Positions 15,691 to 23,745 are shown, numbered from the stretch's first letter. The stretch is 44,360 bases of DNA from Brachybacterium nesterenkovii (GCF_900163655.1 NZ_FWFG01000094.1:1-44360); one strand, 5' to 3'. The notes: generated from the sequence alone by a model not told the origin. Translations and numbers: made by a program.

Positions 15691-16227
15691 TCAGTCCTCG
15701 ATATCGACCGACTGGATCACGACGTCGTCGACCGGGCGGTCGCGGCGATCGGTCTCGACCTTGGCGATCGCGTCGACGACCTGGCGCGACGCGTCATCGG
15801 CGACCTCGCCGAAGACGGTGTGCTTGCCGTGGAGGTACTGGGTCGGGGCGACGGTGATGAAGAACTGCGAGCCGTTGGTGCCCGAGGGCTTGCCGGTGAT
15901 CGCGTTCATGCGCTTGCCGGCGTTGGCCATGGCCAGCATGTACGGCTGGTTGAAGTTCTTCTCCGAGATCTCGTCGTCGAAGTTGTAGCCGGGGCCGCCG
16001 GTGCCGGTGCCCAGGGGGTCGCCGCCCTGGATCATGAAGCCGTCGATGATGCGGTGGAAGATCACGCCGTCGTAGAACGGGCGCGAGACCTTCTCGCCCG
16101 TCTGCGGGTCGGTGAACTCCTTGGTGCCGCGCGCGAGGCCGACGAAGTTCTCGACCGTCTTGGGGGCGTTCTCCGGGAACAGCTCGATGCGGATATCGCC
16201 GTGATTGGTGTGCAGAGTTGCGAACAT
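15691..16227 (-). CDS. ppiA: Peptidyl-prolyl cis-trans isomerase, cyclophilin type
   Basis: A 178-residue cytoplasmic cyclophilin that speeds cis-trans isomerisation of proline bonds during folding. Core motifs are complete: FYDGVIFHRIIDGFMIQGGD with the catalytic Arg, GPGYNFDDE, MLAMANAG, GTNGSQFFIT and LHGKHTVFGEV. There is no signal peptide. The ATG at 16227 is chosen because the family begins at MFATLHTNHGDI; the open frame further upstream is a product of a GC-rich repeat. A weak GAGGA lies 7-8 nt ahead. It is followed by a hairpin and the rhomboid gene on the same strand, a pair common in actinobacteria. Confidence 0.93.
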   Translation of the reverse strand: MFATLHTNHGDIRIELFPENAPKTVENFVGLARGTKEFTDPQTGEKVSRPFYDGVIFHRIIDGFMIQGGDPLGTGTGGPGYNFDDEISEKNFNQPYMLAMANAGKRMNAITGKPSGTNGSQFFITVAPTQYLHGKHTVFGEVADDASRQVVDAIAKVETDRRDRPVDDVVIQSVDIED

Positions 16228-16674
16228 GCGGTCATCCTCGCACAGCCGCATGCGCACGATCCCGACAGGCGCCCAGCCGCGCGCGGGCGCATGCGCGCAT
16301 GGGCGCAACCGCGCACGGGCATGGGCGCAACCGCGCACGGGCATGGGCGCGAGCCCGTAGCCGCCCACGGCCCCGCAGCCGCCCACGGCGAGGATCCGCG
16401 CATGGACGCGTACGAGGAGGATCCGCGCCCAGGGTGGGACGCCTCTGTGCTTCGCGCTGCCGCCGCCGGACTGCCGACCGCGTACTCCGTGCGCCGCATG
16501 GCCGACCCCGGCCAGCCGACCGACCGCGTGCCTGGAAACCTGCACATCCGCTGGGACGACGTGCTCGGCGTCACGCTATGGTGGACGGGTACGACGCACC
16601 GCTGTGCTCCAGCGGCGCTCGCTCCCACGGTCCCGCCGGGAACCCGGCGACCTCGATCGAAAGGGGACCACCCC
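16228..16674. other. Divergent intergenic region with 22-bp repeats and promoter
   Basis: A 447-bp stretch between divergent cyclophilin and a plus-strand membrane protein gene. It contains 22-bp repeats (16297-16355), a TATGGT -10-like hexamer at 16577-16582 for the plus-strand gene, and a CGCCGGG/CCCGGCG hairpin near 16633-16649 in the leader. No gene is seen. Confidence 0.5.
16297..16355. repeat. 22-bp tandem repeat, 2.7 units
   Basis: Perfect units at 16297-16318 and 16319-16340, followed by a partial one. Each contains GCATGGGCGC and ACCGCGCACGG. Intergenic. Confidence 0.85.
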
Positions 16675-17550
16675 ATGGGCATCCGCTCCAAGAAGAAGAA
16701 GCGCGAGGCCGAGAAGGCCGCGCTCACCGCCTCCGCCCGCGCGGGCCGCCTCGCCGGCATCGCGCAGAAGTCCGCCCAGGACTCCGTGGCCAAGTTCCAG
16801 GGAACCGTCGTCCCGGCGCTCTCCGAGGGCGCCAAGGATGCGCGCAAGCGCGCCGACGAGCTCGTCGAGCAGTACCTCCCCGCCGTCCAGGAGCAGGTCC
16901 AGGCGCGCGGCGAGAAGGTCGCCGCCTTCGCCGACACCCTGAGCCCGCGCGCGGAGAAGCTCCGCCACGACCTCCAGGACGACTACCTCCCGCGCGCCCG
17001 CCGCACGGCCGGTGCGACCAACGCGGTGATGGCCGCGATGGTCACCGCCGCGGTCGATGCCGCGCGCAAGGAGCTCGAGAAGGGCCAGGGCGACATCAAG
17101 AAGGCCGCCCTCGCGACCCCGCCGGAGAAGAAGAAGGGCCGCGCGGGCAAGGTCCTGCTGGTCCTGGCCCTCACCGCGGCGGGCGCCGCCGCCGGCTACG
17201 CCGCCTGGAAGAAGAGCCGCCCGGTCGAGGACCCCTGGGCCCCGCCGGCCGACTTCGCCCGCGCGCACTACCCGGCCTCGGCCGCGACCGACACCGATTC
17301 CTCCGAGGTCTCCGACACCGTCGGCGGCGCGGAGGCGGGCGATCTCGCGAACTCGCTCACGTCCGATGCCGATCGCGCCTCCGACACCGCCCCGCGCGAC
17401 GTGAAGGTCGACTCGGCGGACTCCTCCGATCTCCCGGAACAGGGCAAGGTCATCGACCCGGTCATGAACCCCGAGGAGAACCCGGCGGACCCGGAGAACG
17501 GCGACGCCTCCGAGGGCGGCAAGCGCGGCACCCACCGCGGCGAGGCCTGA
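16675..17550 (+). CDS. Conserved-looking membrane protein with amphipathic helical domain
   Basis: A 291-residue protein that I do not recognise as a named family. The N-terminus is strongly basic (RSKKKKR). Residues 20-135 are Ala- and Lys/Glu-rich and predicted helical, with repeats of the apolipoprotein or late-embryogenesis-protein style. A basic patch (KKKGR) is followed by one membrane helix (about 159-178) and AAWKKSRPVEDPWAPP, a motif common in small actinobacterial single-pass proteins. The last 90 residues are acidic and rich in Ser, Asp and Glu. The ATG at 16675 has AAAGGGGA upstream with proper spacing. The helical part probably lies in the cytoplasm and may bind membrane or nucleic acid. 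A hairpin terminator follows. Confidence 0.75.
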   Translation: MGIRSKKKKREAEKAALTASARAGRLAGIAQKSAQDSVAKFQGTVVPALSEGAKDARKRADELVEQYLPAVQEQVQARGEKVAAFADTLSPRAEKLRHDLQDDYLPRARRTAGATNAVMAAMVTAAVDAARKELEKGQGDIKKAALATPPEKKKGRAGKVLLVLALTAAGAAAGYAAWKKSRPVEDPWAPPADFARAHYPASAATDTDSSEVSDTVGGAEAGDLANSLTSDADRASDTAPRDVKVDSADSSDLPEQGKVIDPVMNPEENPADPENGDASEGGKRGTHRGEA

Positions 17551-17593
17551 TCCTCGCCGGTACCGTCCGCGGGCGCGCCCCGCACCTGACGCC

Positions 17594-17629
17594 GAGCGGC
17601 CGTCCGACCTCCGGGTCGGGCGGCCGCTC
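17594..17629 (+). terminator. Terminator hairpin after the helical membrane protein gene
   Basis: GAGCGGCCG pairs with CGGCCGCTC, extended by CCGA/TCGG after one mismatch, with a short loop. It lies 44 nt after the stop codon. No U-tract. Confidence 0.6.
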
Positions 17630-17722
17630 GTCCATGTCCGGCCGCTCCTCGGCAGGCGGCCGGGCATCGGTCTCCGACGATCCTCCGTGCCCCGGCAGCT
17701 CGTTCACCCCCGGTTGCTCGGG

Positions 17723-17780
17723 CATGCCCGCCCGCCCGCTCGTCCATGCCCGCCCGCTCGTCCATGCCCGCCCGCTCCTC
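17723..17780. repeat. 18-22-bp tandem repeat, three units
   Basis: Units of CATGCCCGCCCGCTCGTC at 17745-17762 and 17763-17780 (last one with CTCC) and a 22-bp form at 17723-17744. They end just before the promoter of the GNAT gene. Confidence 0.75.
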
Positions 17781-17816
17781 CGGCTTCGGCCGTCGCCGCG
17801 GCGCGCACGGCGCTCC

Positions 17817-17822
17817 TAGACT
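17817..17822 (+). promoter_or_regulatory. Leaderless -10 element of the GNAT-gluQ operon
   Basis: TAGACT with 7 nt to the ATG at 17830. No Shine-Dalgarno sequence is present. Confidence 0.5.
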
Positions 17823-17829
17823 GTCGGCC

Positions 17830-18462
17830 ATGCCGTTCCTGCCGCAGCCCGGGGCACCGCTGCTGACGTCGCGGCTCGAGCTGCGTGCGCTGTCGGGCAC
17901 GGACCTGGGCCAGATCCACGCCATCCACGCCGATCCGCGCACCTTCGCCCACGACTCCACCCCGCCCGTGACCTCGCGCGAGGCCATGGAGTCGGTGCTC
18001 GCGACGTGGATCGCGGAGTGGGAGGCGCAGGGCTTCGGGTATTGCGCCGTCCGCCCCCGTGAGCGGCATCCGGTCGACCCCGACGCCAACCTGCGCGACC
18101 CCGACACGATCCTGCGCGATCCCGCGCTCGTGCTCGGCGTCTGCGGCCTGACCCGCTACCGGCTGGGCGACCGAGTCGTGCTCTCGGCCTACTACCGCTT
18201 CCGCCCCGAGTGCTGGGGGCTGGGGACCGCCCGTGAAGCCCTCACCGCGGTCCTCGACCAGGCCGCCCGCGCCTTCCCCGGCGCGGAGAGCGCCGTCATC
18301 ACCGATGGCGGGAACACGCCGTCGCTGGCCCTCGCCGCGCGCCTCGGCTATCGCCGGACCGCGGAAGCCATCCCCGGCGAGCCGGACCTCGTCATCCTCA
18401 CCCGCACGCTCGGCTCCGCCCCCGAGGCGCAGCTCGGCCCGGCCCCTGAGGCGCAGCGATGA
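17830..18462 (+). CDS. GNAT family N-acetyltransferase (RimJ/RimL-like)
   Basis: A 210-residue acetyltransferase of the RimJ/RimL group. The start LLTSRLELRALSGTDLGQIH is the typical opening of this group, and YYRFRPECWGLGTAREALTA holds the acetyl-CoA binding signature (CWGLGTA). NTPSLALAARLGYRR is the C-terminal N-S-x-A-x-x-G-Y motif. The acceptor (a protein N-terminus or small molecule) is unknown. Its stop overlaps the gluQ start by 4 nt, so the two are co-translated; whether it acts on a translation-related target is open. The start at 17830 is set by the leaderless TAGACT. Confidence 0.87.
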   Translation: MPFLPQPGAPLLTSRLELRALSGTDLGQIHAIHADPRTFAHDSTPPVTSREAMESVLATWIAEWEAQGFGYCAVRPRERHPVDPDANLRDPDTILRDPALVLGVCGLTRYRLGDRVVLSAYYRFRPECWGLGTAREALTAVLDQAARAFPGAESAVITDGGNTPSLALAARLGYRRTAEAIPGEPDLVILTRTLGSAPEAQLGPAPEAQR

Positions 18463-19379
18463 GCCCCGGCGGCGCACACGAGGGCGCCGGGCGCTACGCC
18501 CCCTCCCCCAGCGGCGACCTGCACCTGGGCAACCTGCGCACGGCGATCCTCGCCTGGGCTCTCGCCCGACGCACAGGCCGCGCGTTCCGCCTGCGCATCG
18601 AGGACCTCGACCGGGTCCGCCCCGGAGCCGCCGAGCGCCAGCTCGAGGACCTCGCGGCCATCGGCCTGGACTGGGACGGGCCCGTCGTGCTCCAGTCCGA
18701 GCGCGAGGCCGCGCACGACGCCGCGATCGCCCGCCTCACCGACCTGGGTCTCGTCTACGAGTGCTTCTGCACGCGGCGGGAGATCCTCGAGGCGCCCCGC
18801 GCACCCCATGCCCCGCCCGGCGCCTATCCGGGCACCTGCCGGGATCTCGACGGGGCGGCGCGCGAGCGCGGACGTGCCCGCATGCGGGAGCTGCGCCGGG
18901 AGCCCGCGCTGCGGCTGCGCGCCGAGGCGCACGAGTGGACGGTGCAGGACGTGTTCGCGGGCGAGGTCACGGCCGCCGTCGACGACCTCGTGCTGCGCCG
19001 CGGCGACGGCGTGGTGGCCTACAACCTCGCGGTGGTGGTCGACGATGCCGCCGTCGGCGTCGACCAGGTGGCACGGGCCGATGACCTCCTGACCTCGGCC
19101 CCACGGCAGGCGCACCTCGCGCACCTGCTGGGCCTGCCCGAGCCCGTGTACGCGCACGTACCGCTCGCGGTGTCGCCGAGCGGGGCGCGCCTGGCCAAGC
19201 GGGACGGGGCCGTCACGCTGCGCGACCGCCTCGAGCGGGGCGAGACCGCGGCCGACGTCGTCGAGCGCATCGGCGCGTCGCTGGGGATCGCGGGCTGCCG
19301 CAGCGCGCGCGACGTGCTCGAGCGCTGGGAGCCGCAGACGCTGCCGCGCGAGCCCTGGATCGTGGACCTGCCGGCCTGA
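18459..19379 (+). CDS. gluQ: Glutamyl-Q tRNA(Asp) synthetase
   Basis: A 306-residue paralogue of the catalytic half of glutamyl-tRNA synthetase without the anticodon-binding domain. It attaches glutamate to queuosine at the wobble base of tRNA(Asp). The class I signature is GRYAPSPSGDLHLGNLRTAI, with SGDLHLG in place of HIGH. The zinc site is visible as ECFCTRRE and, later, YPGTC. The KMSKS-like loop is RLAKRDGAVTL. No queuosine synthesis genes are in the window. The length fits GluQ (about 300), not full GltX (about 480). It overlaps the GNAT gene and faces terC, with only 22 bp between the stops. Confidence 0.9.
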   Translation: MSPGGAHEGAGRYAPSPSGDLHLGNLRTAILAWALARRTGRAFRLRIEDLDRVRPGAAERQLEDLAAIGLDWDGPVVLQSEREAAHDAAIARLTDLGLVYECFCTRREILEAPRAPHAPPGAYPGTCRDLDGAARERGRARMRELRREPALRLRAEAHEWTVQDVFAGEVTAAVDDLVLRRGDGVVAYNLAVVVDDAAVGVDQVARADDLLTSAPRQAHLAHLLGLPEPVYAHVPLAVSPSGARLAKRDGAVTLRDRLERGETAADVVERIGASLGIAGCRSARDVLERWEPQTLPREPWIVDLPA

Positions 19380-19401
19380 CGGGATCCAGCCGCTGCGAGG
19401 G

Positions 19402-20421
19402 TCAGTGCGAGGCGCCTCGGTGGTGGACCTCGTCGGTGATCTCGCGATCCTGCGTCTTGGGCCCGAGCACCAGGGAGGCGACGGTCGCGATCAGCATCGA
19501 GCCGATGATCACGCCGAGGGACACGAACGTGTTGACCTCGGGGATCTTCTCGAGCACGTGGAAGCCGGGGATCCACTCCAGCGGGGCCTCGTGGATCGCG
19601 TGGATGATCAGCTTGACGCCGATGAACGCGAGGATCGCCGCGATGCCGTAGTGGAGGTAGACGAGGCGGTCGACGAGGCCGCCCAGCAGGAAGTACAGCT
19701 GGCGCAGGCCCATCAGGGCGAACAGGTTCGCGGTGAACACGATGAACGGGTTCTGGGTGATGCCGAAGATCGCGGGGATCGAGTCGATCGCGAACATGAC
19801 GTCGGTCAGGCCGATCACCACGAACACCATGAGCATCGGCGTGAAGACCTTCTTGCCGTCCACGACGGTGCGCAGCTTGTTGCCGTCGTACTCGCTGTGG
19901 ACGGGCAGCACGCGGGCGACGGTGCGCTGGATGAAGCTGTCGCCGTCACCCTCCTCGTCGTCCTCGCCCTTGGCCTGGGTCCACGCGGTGTACAGCAGGA
20001 AGATGCCGAAGATGTAGAAGATCCACGACAGGTGCTCGATGGCGACGGCGCCGATCAGGATGAAGATCGCACGGGCTACGAGCGCGATGATGATGCCCAC
20101 CATCAGCACTTCCTGCTGGTACTTCCTGGGCACCGCGAAGCGGCTCATGATCAGGATGAACACAAACAGGTTGTCGACACTGAGCGAGTACTCCGTGAGC
20201 CAGCCCGTGAGGAACTCGAGCGCGACGTGGTGGGTGTCCCCGACGAAGAACAGGATCCCCGCGAAGATCAGGGCGAGGGAGACGTAGAAGCCCACCCAGG
20301 CCACGCATTCCTTCACCGAGGGGACGTGCGGTCGCTTCAGGACGATCAGCAGGTCGGCGACGATGATCAGGACGAGCACCACCAGGGAGGCGATCTCGAA
20401 GGTCAGGGACAGTTCACCCAT
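19402..20421 (-). CDS. TerC/Alx family integral membrane protein, probable Mn2+ exporter
   Basis: A 339-residue TerC-family protein with about nine membrane helices. Acidic membrane motifs are intact: SLSVDNLFVFILIMSRF in the first half and GLTDVMFAIDSIPAIFG in the second. Both carry the conserved Asp residues in TerC. Family members (Alx, MeeF/YceF, YkoY) export manganese; others are linked to tellurite resistance or metal loading of secreted enzymes. Its neighbours are a MntR-type regulator and MntH, supporting manganese efflux here. A GAGAGG Shine-Dalgarno sequence lies 7 nt before the ATG. The promoter region has a 10-bp inverted repeat around a possible -10. The protein also has an acidic cytoplasmic loop (GEDDEEGDGD), perhaps binding metal. 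Confidence 0.9.
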   Translation of the reverse strand: MGELSLTFEIASLVVLVLIIVADLLIVLKRPHVPSVKECVAWVGFYVSLALIFAGILFFVGDTHHVALEFLTGWLTEYSLSVDNLFVFILIMSRFAVPRKYQQEVLMVGIIIALVARAIFILIGAVAIEHLSWIFYIFGIFLLYTAWTQAKGEDDEEGDGDSFIQRTVARVLPVHSEYDGNKLRTVVDGKKVFTPMLMVFVVIGLTDVMFAIDSIPAIFGITQNPFIVFTANLFALMGLRQLYFLLGGLVDRLVYLHYGIAAILAFIGVKLIIHAIHEAPLEWIPGFHVLEKIPEVNTFVSLGVIIGSMLIATVASLVLGPKTQDREITDEVHHRGASH

Positions 20422-20486
20422 GCGGCGGCCTCTCGATGGCGGGGTCGGTGGTCCGGGGAGGGGCGGGCGGAAGCACTCCCAGCCCC

Positions 20487-20517
20487 AGCGCCCGATCGGC
20501 CAATCCTATCGGGCGCT
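20487..20517 (-). promoter_or_regulatory. Inverted repeat over the likely terC promoter
   Basis: AGCGCCCGAT and ATCGGGCGCT form a perfect 10-bp inverted repeat with an 11-nt centre. On the minus strand TAGGAT begins at the last base of the left arm and could be a -10 hexamer. This layout suits an operator; a terminator for the upstream gene is the alternative. It does not match the mntH operators. Confidence 0.4.
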
Positions 20518-20642
20518 ATGTGGACGGACCCTGGACGGGGCAGCGTGCTCTGCGAACGGACGCATCCGCGGTCCGCGCTCCGCATGGCCCGTCGCCGAAC
20601 TCGGTACGCCCCGTCGCCGCGCGCAGCACGCCCCGCCGCAGG

Positions 20643-20670
20643 GCTCAGCACACCCCACCGCTGGGCTGAG
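20643..20670 (-). terminator. Possible terminator of the mntH-mntR operon
   Basis: GCTCAGC and GCTGAGC form a 7-bp stem with a 14-nt loop, about 20 nt beyond the stop of the MntR-methyltransferase gene. Weak without a U-tract. Confidence 0.35.
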
Positions 20671-20688
20671 CTCGCCTCGTGGTCGCGA

Positions 20689-22296
20689 TCAGGCCCGGCG
20701 CAGCAGGATGACCCCGTCCTCCAGCTCCGCCTCCTGGCCGTCGGGGCCCTGGGCGATGCGGGTGCGGGTCTCGGCGAGCACGGTCCGCCACTGACCCGCG
20801 GGCAGGCCCAGCGCCGCGATCTCCTCGGCGGGAGGCAGGAGGCCCATGCTGTCGTGGTGCGTGTGCTCGTCGTGGCCGGCGGCCTCATCGTTCTGCGTGT
20901 GACCGTCGTGCTGCGCGTGATCGTCGTGCTGCGCGTGGCGCGACCACGGCGGCGGAGCGGCGTGGGAGACGACCAGCAGGTGCCCGCCCGGAGCCAGCAC
21001 GCGGGCCGCCTGGCGCAGGATCGCGGTGCGCCCGAGGGCGGCGCGCGAGTGCAGGAACGATGACGTGACCAGGTCGAAGGGACCCTCGAGGGCGCCTCCG
21101 GCTCCGCCTTCTCCCGCCGCCCACGGCTCGAGGTCCTGGGCGATGAAGCGCACGCGGAGGCTTCCATCGGTCCGCGCGGCCTCAACGGCGCGAGCAGCCT
21201 CAGCAGCCTGTGCGGTCTCAGCGGCGCGGGCGGCGTCAGCAGCGCGGGCGACGGCGGTCGCGGAGATATCCGTCGCGATCACGTCCCAGCCGCGGGAGGC
21301 GAGCCAGATCGCGTCGGCACCCTCGCCGCAGCCCAGGTCCAGGGCGCGCCCCGCTTCCACGGGGCCGGTGCCGTCGACGCCATCGGCCTCGAGCCGCTCG
21401 ACGACGGCCGCGGTCGTCGCGTTCACGCTGCCCGACCACACGGGGGCGTCGCGGTAGCGCTCCTCCCAGTGCTCGCGAGGGCTGCCGATCGATTCCTCGA
21501 CCGCGTGGTCGGCACGGTCGCGCTCGGCGACGGGGCCAGGCTCTGCGTCGGACGCCGCAACGGGAACCGCATCGGCCGCCGCAAGGGGAACCGCGTCGGA
21601 CCCTGGCTCGGCCACCGCGCCGCCATCTCCCCGACCGACCGGGCGCACGCGCACAGCAGCGGCCACGTCGTCCGGGACCTCGGTCTCCGTCGCATCGGCC
21701 ACGACCACCGTGAGGGGCTCGCACCCGCGCACCTCGCCCCGGGCTCCCGGGACCAGGCCCAGGGCGCGGGCGGCGACGAGCGCACCAGGGTCCGCGTCGG
21801 ATACGCGCACCACCTCGACCGGCCCCGCCTCCGTCAGGTCGCGCAGCAGCAGCGTCCCCTCGGGCAGGGCGGTCGTGCCGTCGGCCGCGGGGATCGGGTC
21901 CCCGTGGGGATCCGCGGTCGGGTGCCCGAGGGCCTTATCGATGCGCTCGATCAGGCCCGGCGAGGCGGCGTGCTCGAGCCGCTCGGCCTCGTCGTGGACC
22001 TCGTCCCAGCCGTAGCCGAGGGCCGTGACCAGGTACGTCTCGAGGAGGCGGTGGCGGCGGACCATCGCAACCGCGCAGTCACGGCCCATCGGCGTGAGCG
22101 TCACGGGCCGATACGGCGTGTACTCGAGCAGGCCCTGGCCGGCGAGGCGCCGCACCGTCTCGGTGACCGTCGCGGGGGCCGCGCCCATGCGGGCGGCGAG
22201 ATCGCCGGTGGTCAGGAGCGCATCGCCCCATTCGGTGCGGCTCCAGATCGCCTTGAGGTAGTCCTGCGCGACGGTGGTCAGGGCGTCGGGGTCCAC
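20689..22296 (-). CDS. MntR-type (DtxR family) repressor fused to a SAM methyltransferase
   Basis: One frame of 535 codons joining two proteins. Residues 1-65 are a winged helix (MGAAPATVTETVRRLAGQGL); 66-138 are the DtxR dimerisation and metal domain; about 150-225 form a FeoA/SH3-like domain. Metal ligands follow the Mn type: Asp in AQDYLKAIW where iron sensors have Met, HRLLE, and VHDEAERLEH with Glu where DtxR/IdeR has Cys. After a 40-residue Ala/Pro linker, residues 269-535 are a class I methyltransferase of TehB-like build: WEERYRDAPVWSGSVN, SAM motif LDLGCGEGADAIWLASRG, then ATDIS. Residues 452-482 carry nine His among Asp/Glu, encoded by an 18-bp DNA repeat. GTG start with AGGAGG 4 nt upstream. 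It follows mntH by 42 bp. The substrate is unknown. Confidence 0.88.
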   Translation of the reverse strand: MDPDALTTVAQDYLKAIWSRTEWGDALLTTGDLAARMGAAPATVTETVRRLAGQGLLEYTPYRPVTLTPMGRDCAVAMVRRHRLLETYLVTALGYGWDEVHDEAERLEHAASPGLIERIDKALGHPTADPHGDPIPAADGTTALPEGTLLLRDLTEAGPVEVVRVSDADPGALVAARALGLVPGARGEVRGCEPLTVVVADATETEVPDDVAAAVRVRPVGRGDGGAVAEPGSDAVPLAAADAVPVAASDAEPGPVAERDRADHAVEESIGSPREHWEERYRDAPVWSGSVNATTAAVVERLEADGVDGTGPVEAGRALDLGCGEGADAIWLASRGWDVIATDISATAVARAADAARAAETAQAAEAARAVEAARTDGSLRVRFIAQDLEPWAAGEGGAGGALEGPFDLVTSSFLHSRAALGRTAILRQAARVLAPGGHLLVVSHAAPPPWSRHAQHDDHAQHDGHTQNDEAAGHDEHTHHDSMGLLPPAEEIAALGLPAGQWRTVLAETRTRIAQGPDGQEAELEDGVILLRRA

Positions 22297-22338
22297 GGTT
22301 CCTCCTGGCGGCGGCGCCCGGGCGGGCCGCCGGGACGA

Positions 22339-23637
22339 TCATGCCTCGCCGAGGATCGTGAGCACCACCAGCGCCGCGTTGAGGACGATGATCGCGCCGG
22401 CCGCCGCCGCGGCGAGGACGGTCACGAGGCGGGTGTCGGCGAACTCCCCCATCACGGCCCGGCTGCGCGTGAGAGCCACGAGCGGCACCAGCGCGCAGGG
22501 GATGCCCAGGCTGAGGGCCACCTGGCTGAGCACGAGCGCGGCGGTCGGGTCGATACCGGCGCCGAGCACGATCAGCGCGGGCACGAGCGTGATGACCCGG
22601 CGGGCGAGCAGCGGGACGCGGATGCCCAGGAGGTCGCCCATGATCTCCGCCCCGGCGTGCGCACCGACGGAGGTGGAGGCGAGACCGGAGACGAGCAGGC
22701 CGATGCCGAACAGCACGCCCACCACCGGTCCGGAGGCGGCGGCGATCGCGGCGTGCGCGCCCTCGATCGTGTCGGTGCCGGGGACGCCCGGGAGGGCCTC
22801 GGCGGCCAGGACCAGCATCGCGATGTTCACGGTCCCCGCGAGGGCGAGGGAGAGCAGCACGTCCCAGCGGGAGGCGCGCACCAGCAGACGGGTGGGGATC
22901 GCATCCTCGAGCTCGCGCCGCCTGTCGCGGGCGAGCCCCGAGTGCAGGTAGATCGCGTGCGGCATGACGGTCGCGCCGAGCATCGAGGCGGCCAGGACCA
23001 CGGTGCCGGGGCCCTCGAGCCGCGGGACGAGGCCGCCGGCGAGCGCGCCCGGATCCGGCGGGTCGACGACGAGCCCGGCGAGGAAGCCGATGGTGATAAT
23101 CGCCAGCATCCCCACCACGATCCGCTCGAAGGGGCGGGCGCCGAAGCGGTTGCGCGTGGCCAGCAGCACGATGGCGACGATGCCGACGATGATCCCGCCG
23201 TGCACGAGCGGCAGGCCGAACAGGATGTGCAGGGCCAGCGCCCCGCCGATGACCTCGGCGAGGTCGGTGGCGGCGGCGACGAGCTCGGCCTGCGCCCAGA
23301 ACAGGAGGCGCCCGCGGCGGCCGAGCCGCTCGGCCACGTGCTGGGCGAGGCTGCGCCCGGTGACCAGGCCGAGCTTGGCCGAGAGGTGCTGGACCAGCAC
23401 GGCCATCGCGCTCGCGAGGACGAGCACCCACAGCAGGAGGTAGCCGTGCTGCGCGCCGGCGGTGAGGTTCGCGGCGACGTTGCCGGGGTCGACGTACGCG
23501 ATGGCCGCGACGAAGGCGGGGCCGAGCAGGCGCAGCGGGGAGCGACGGTCCGGCGACGGGGCAGGAGCATCGGCCGGCGCGTCCACGGATGCGGTGCCGG
23601 AGGCGAGGAGTCCGGTTTTTAGGCTTTCCGAAAACAT
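22339..23637 (-). CDS. mntH: Nramp family Mn2+/H+ symporter
   Basis: A proton-coupled divalent metal importer of the Nramp family, 432 residues and about 11 membrane helices. The metal-binding DPGN is in [17 protein letters not shown] (first helix), and the second half-site [11 protein letters not shown] (helix 6) is intact. Both are characteristic of Mn2+ transport in bacterial MntH. I set the start at the ATG at 23637, not 23661, because TACCCT (23645-23650) stands 7 nt upstream as a leaderless -10 and the upstream ATG lies within an operator-like palindrome. The next gene downstream is the MntR fusion. Two palindromes cover the -10 and the start codon, so repression by Mn-loaded MntR is expected. 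The gene diverges from amylosucrase. Confidence 0.92.
   Translation of the reverse strand: MFSESLKTGLLASGTASVDAPADAPAPSPDRRSPLRLLGPAFVAAIAYVDPGNVAANLTAGAQHGYLLLWVLVLASAMAVLVQHLSAKLGLVTGRSLAQHVAERLGRRGRLLFWAQAELVAAATDLAEVIGGALALHILFGLPLVHGGIIVGIVAIVLLATRNRFGARPFERIVVGMLAIITIGFLAGLVVDPPDPGALAGGLVPRLEGPGTVVLAASMLGATVMPHAIYLHSGLARDRRRELEDAIPTRLLVRASRWDVLLSLALAGTVNIAMLVLAAEALPGVPGTDTIEGAHAAIAAASGPVVGVLFGIGLLVSGLASTSVGAHAGAEIMGDLLGIRVPLLARRVITLVPALIVLGAGIDPTAALVLSQVALSLGIPCALVPLVALTRSRAVMGEFADTRLVTVLAAAAAGAIIVLNAALVVLTILGEA
23615..23635 (-). promoter_or_regulatory. MntR-box-like operator 2, overlapping the mntH start
   Basis: On the minus strand: GTTTTCGG, AAAG, then CCTAAAAAC, a near-palindrome of 21 bp. 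It shares GTTTTCGG and the CC(T)nAAAC half with operator 1 and covers the first codons of mntH. Confidence 0.55.
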
Positions 23638-23639
23638 GT

Positions 23640-23659
23640 GTTTGAGGGTACCCGAAAAC
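23640..23659 (-). promoter_or_regulatory. MntR-box-like operator 1 over the mntH -10
   Basis: On the minus strand: GTTTTCGGGTACCCTCAAAC, a palindrome around GGGTACCC. The -10 hexamer TACCCT (23645-23650) lies inside, so a bound repressor would block RNA polymerase. The AT-rich ends contrast with the GC-rich setting. Confidence 0.6.
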
Positions 23660-23745
23660 ATATCCGCGTCCCGGTCCCTTGCTCTCCGGCGCGTCGCTCC
23701 GAACGCCCCTCAGGCCCGTCCTCGCCCGGCCGGCGGATCGGCCTC

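Noticed and set aside
15637-16674. N-terminal extension of the helical membrane protein by about 346 residues
   Set aside because: It runs antisense through the cyclophilin gene and through tandem repeats. The ATG at 16675 has a good ribosome-binding site and a sensible basic N-terminus.
20422-20688. yybP-ykoY manganese riboswitch upstream of terC
   Set aside because: TerC genes are often controlled by this riboswitch, but I could not find its conserved loops here; only an inverted repeat is seen. A covariance-model search would settle it.
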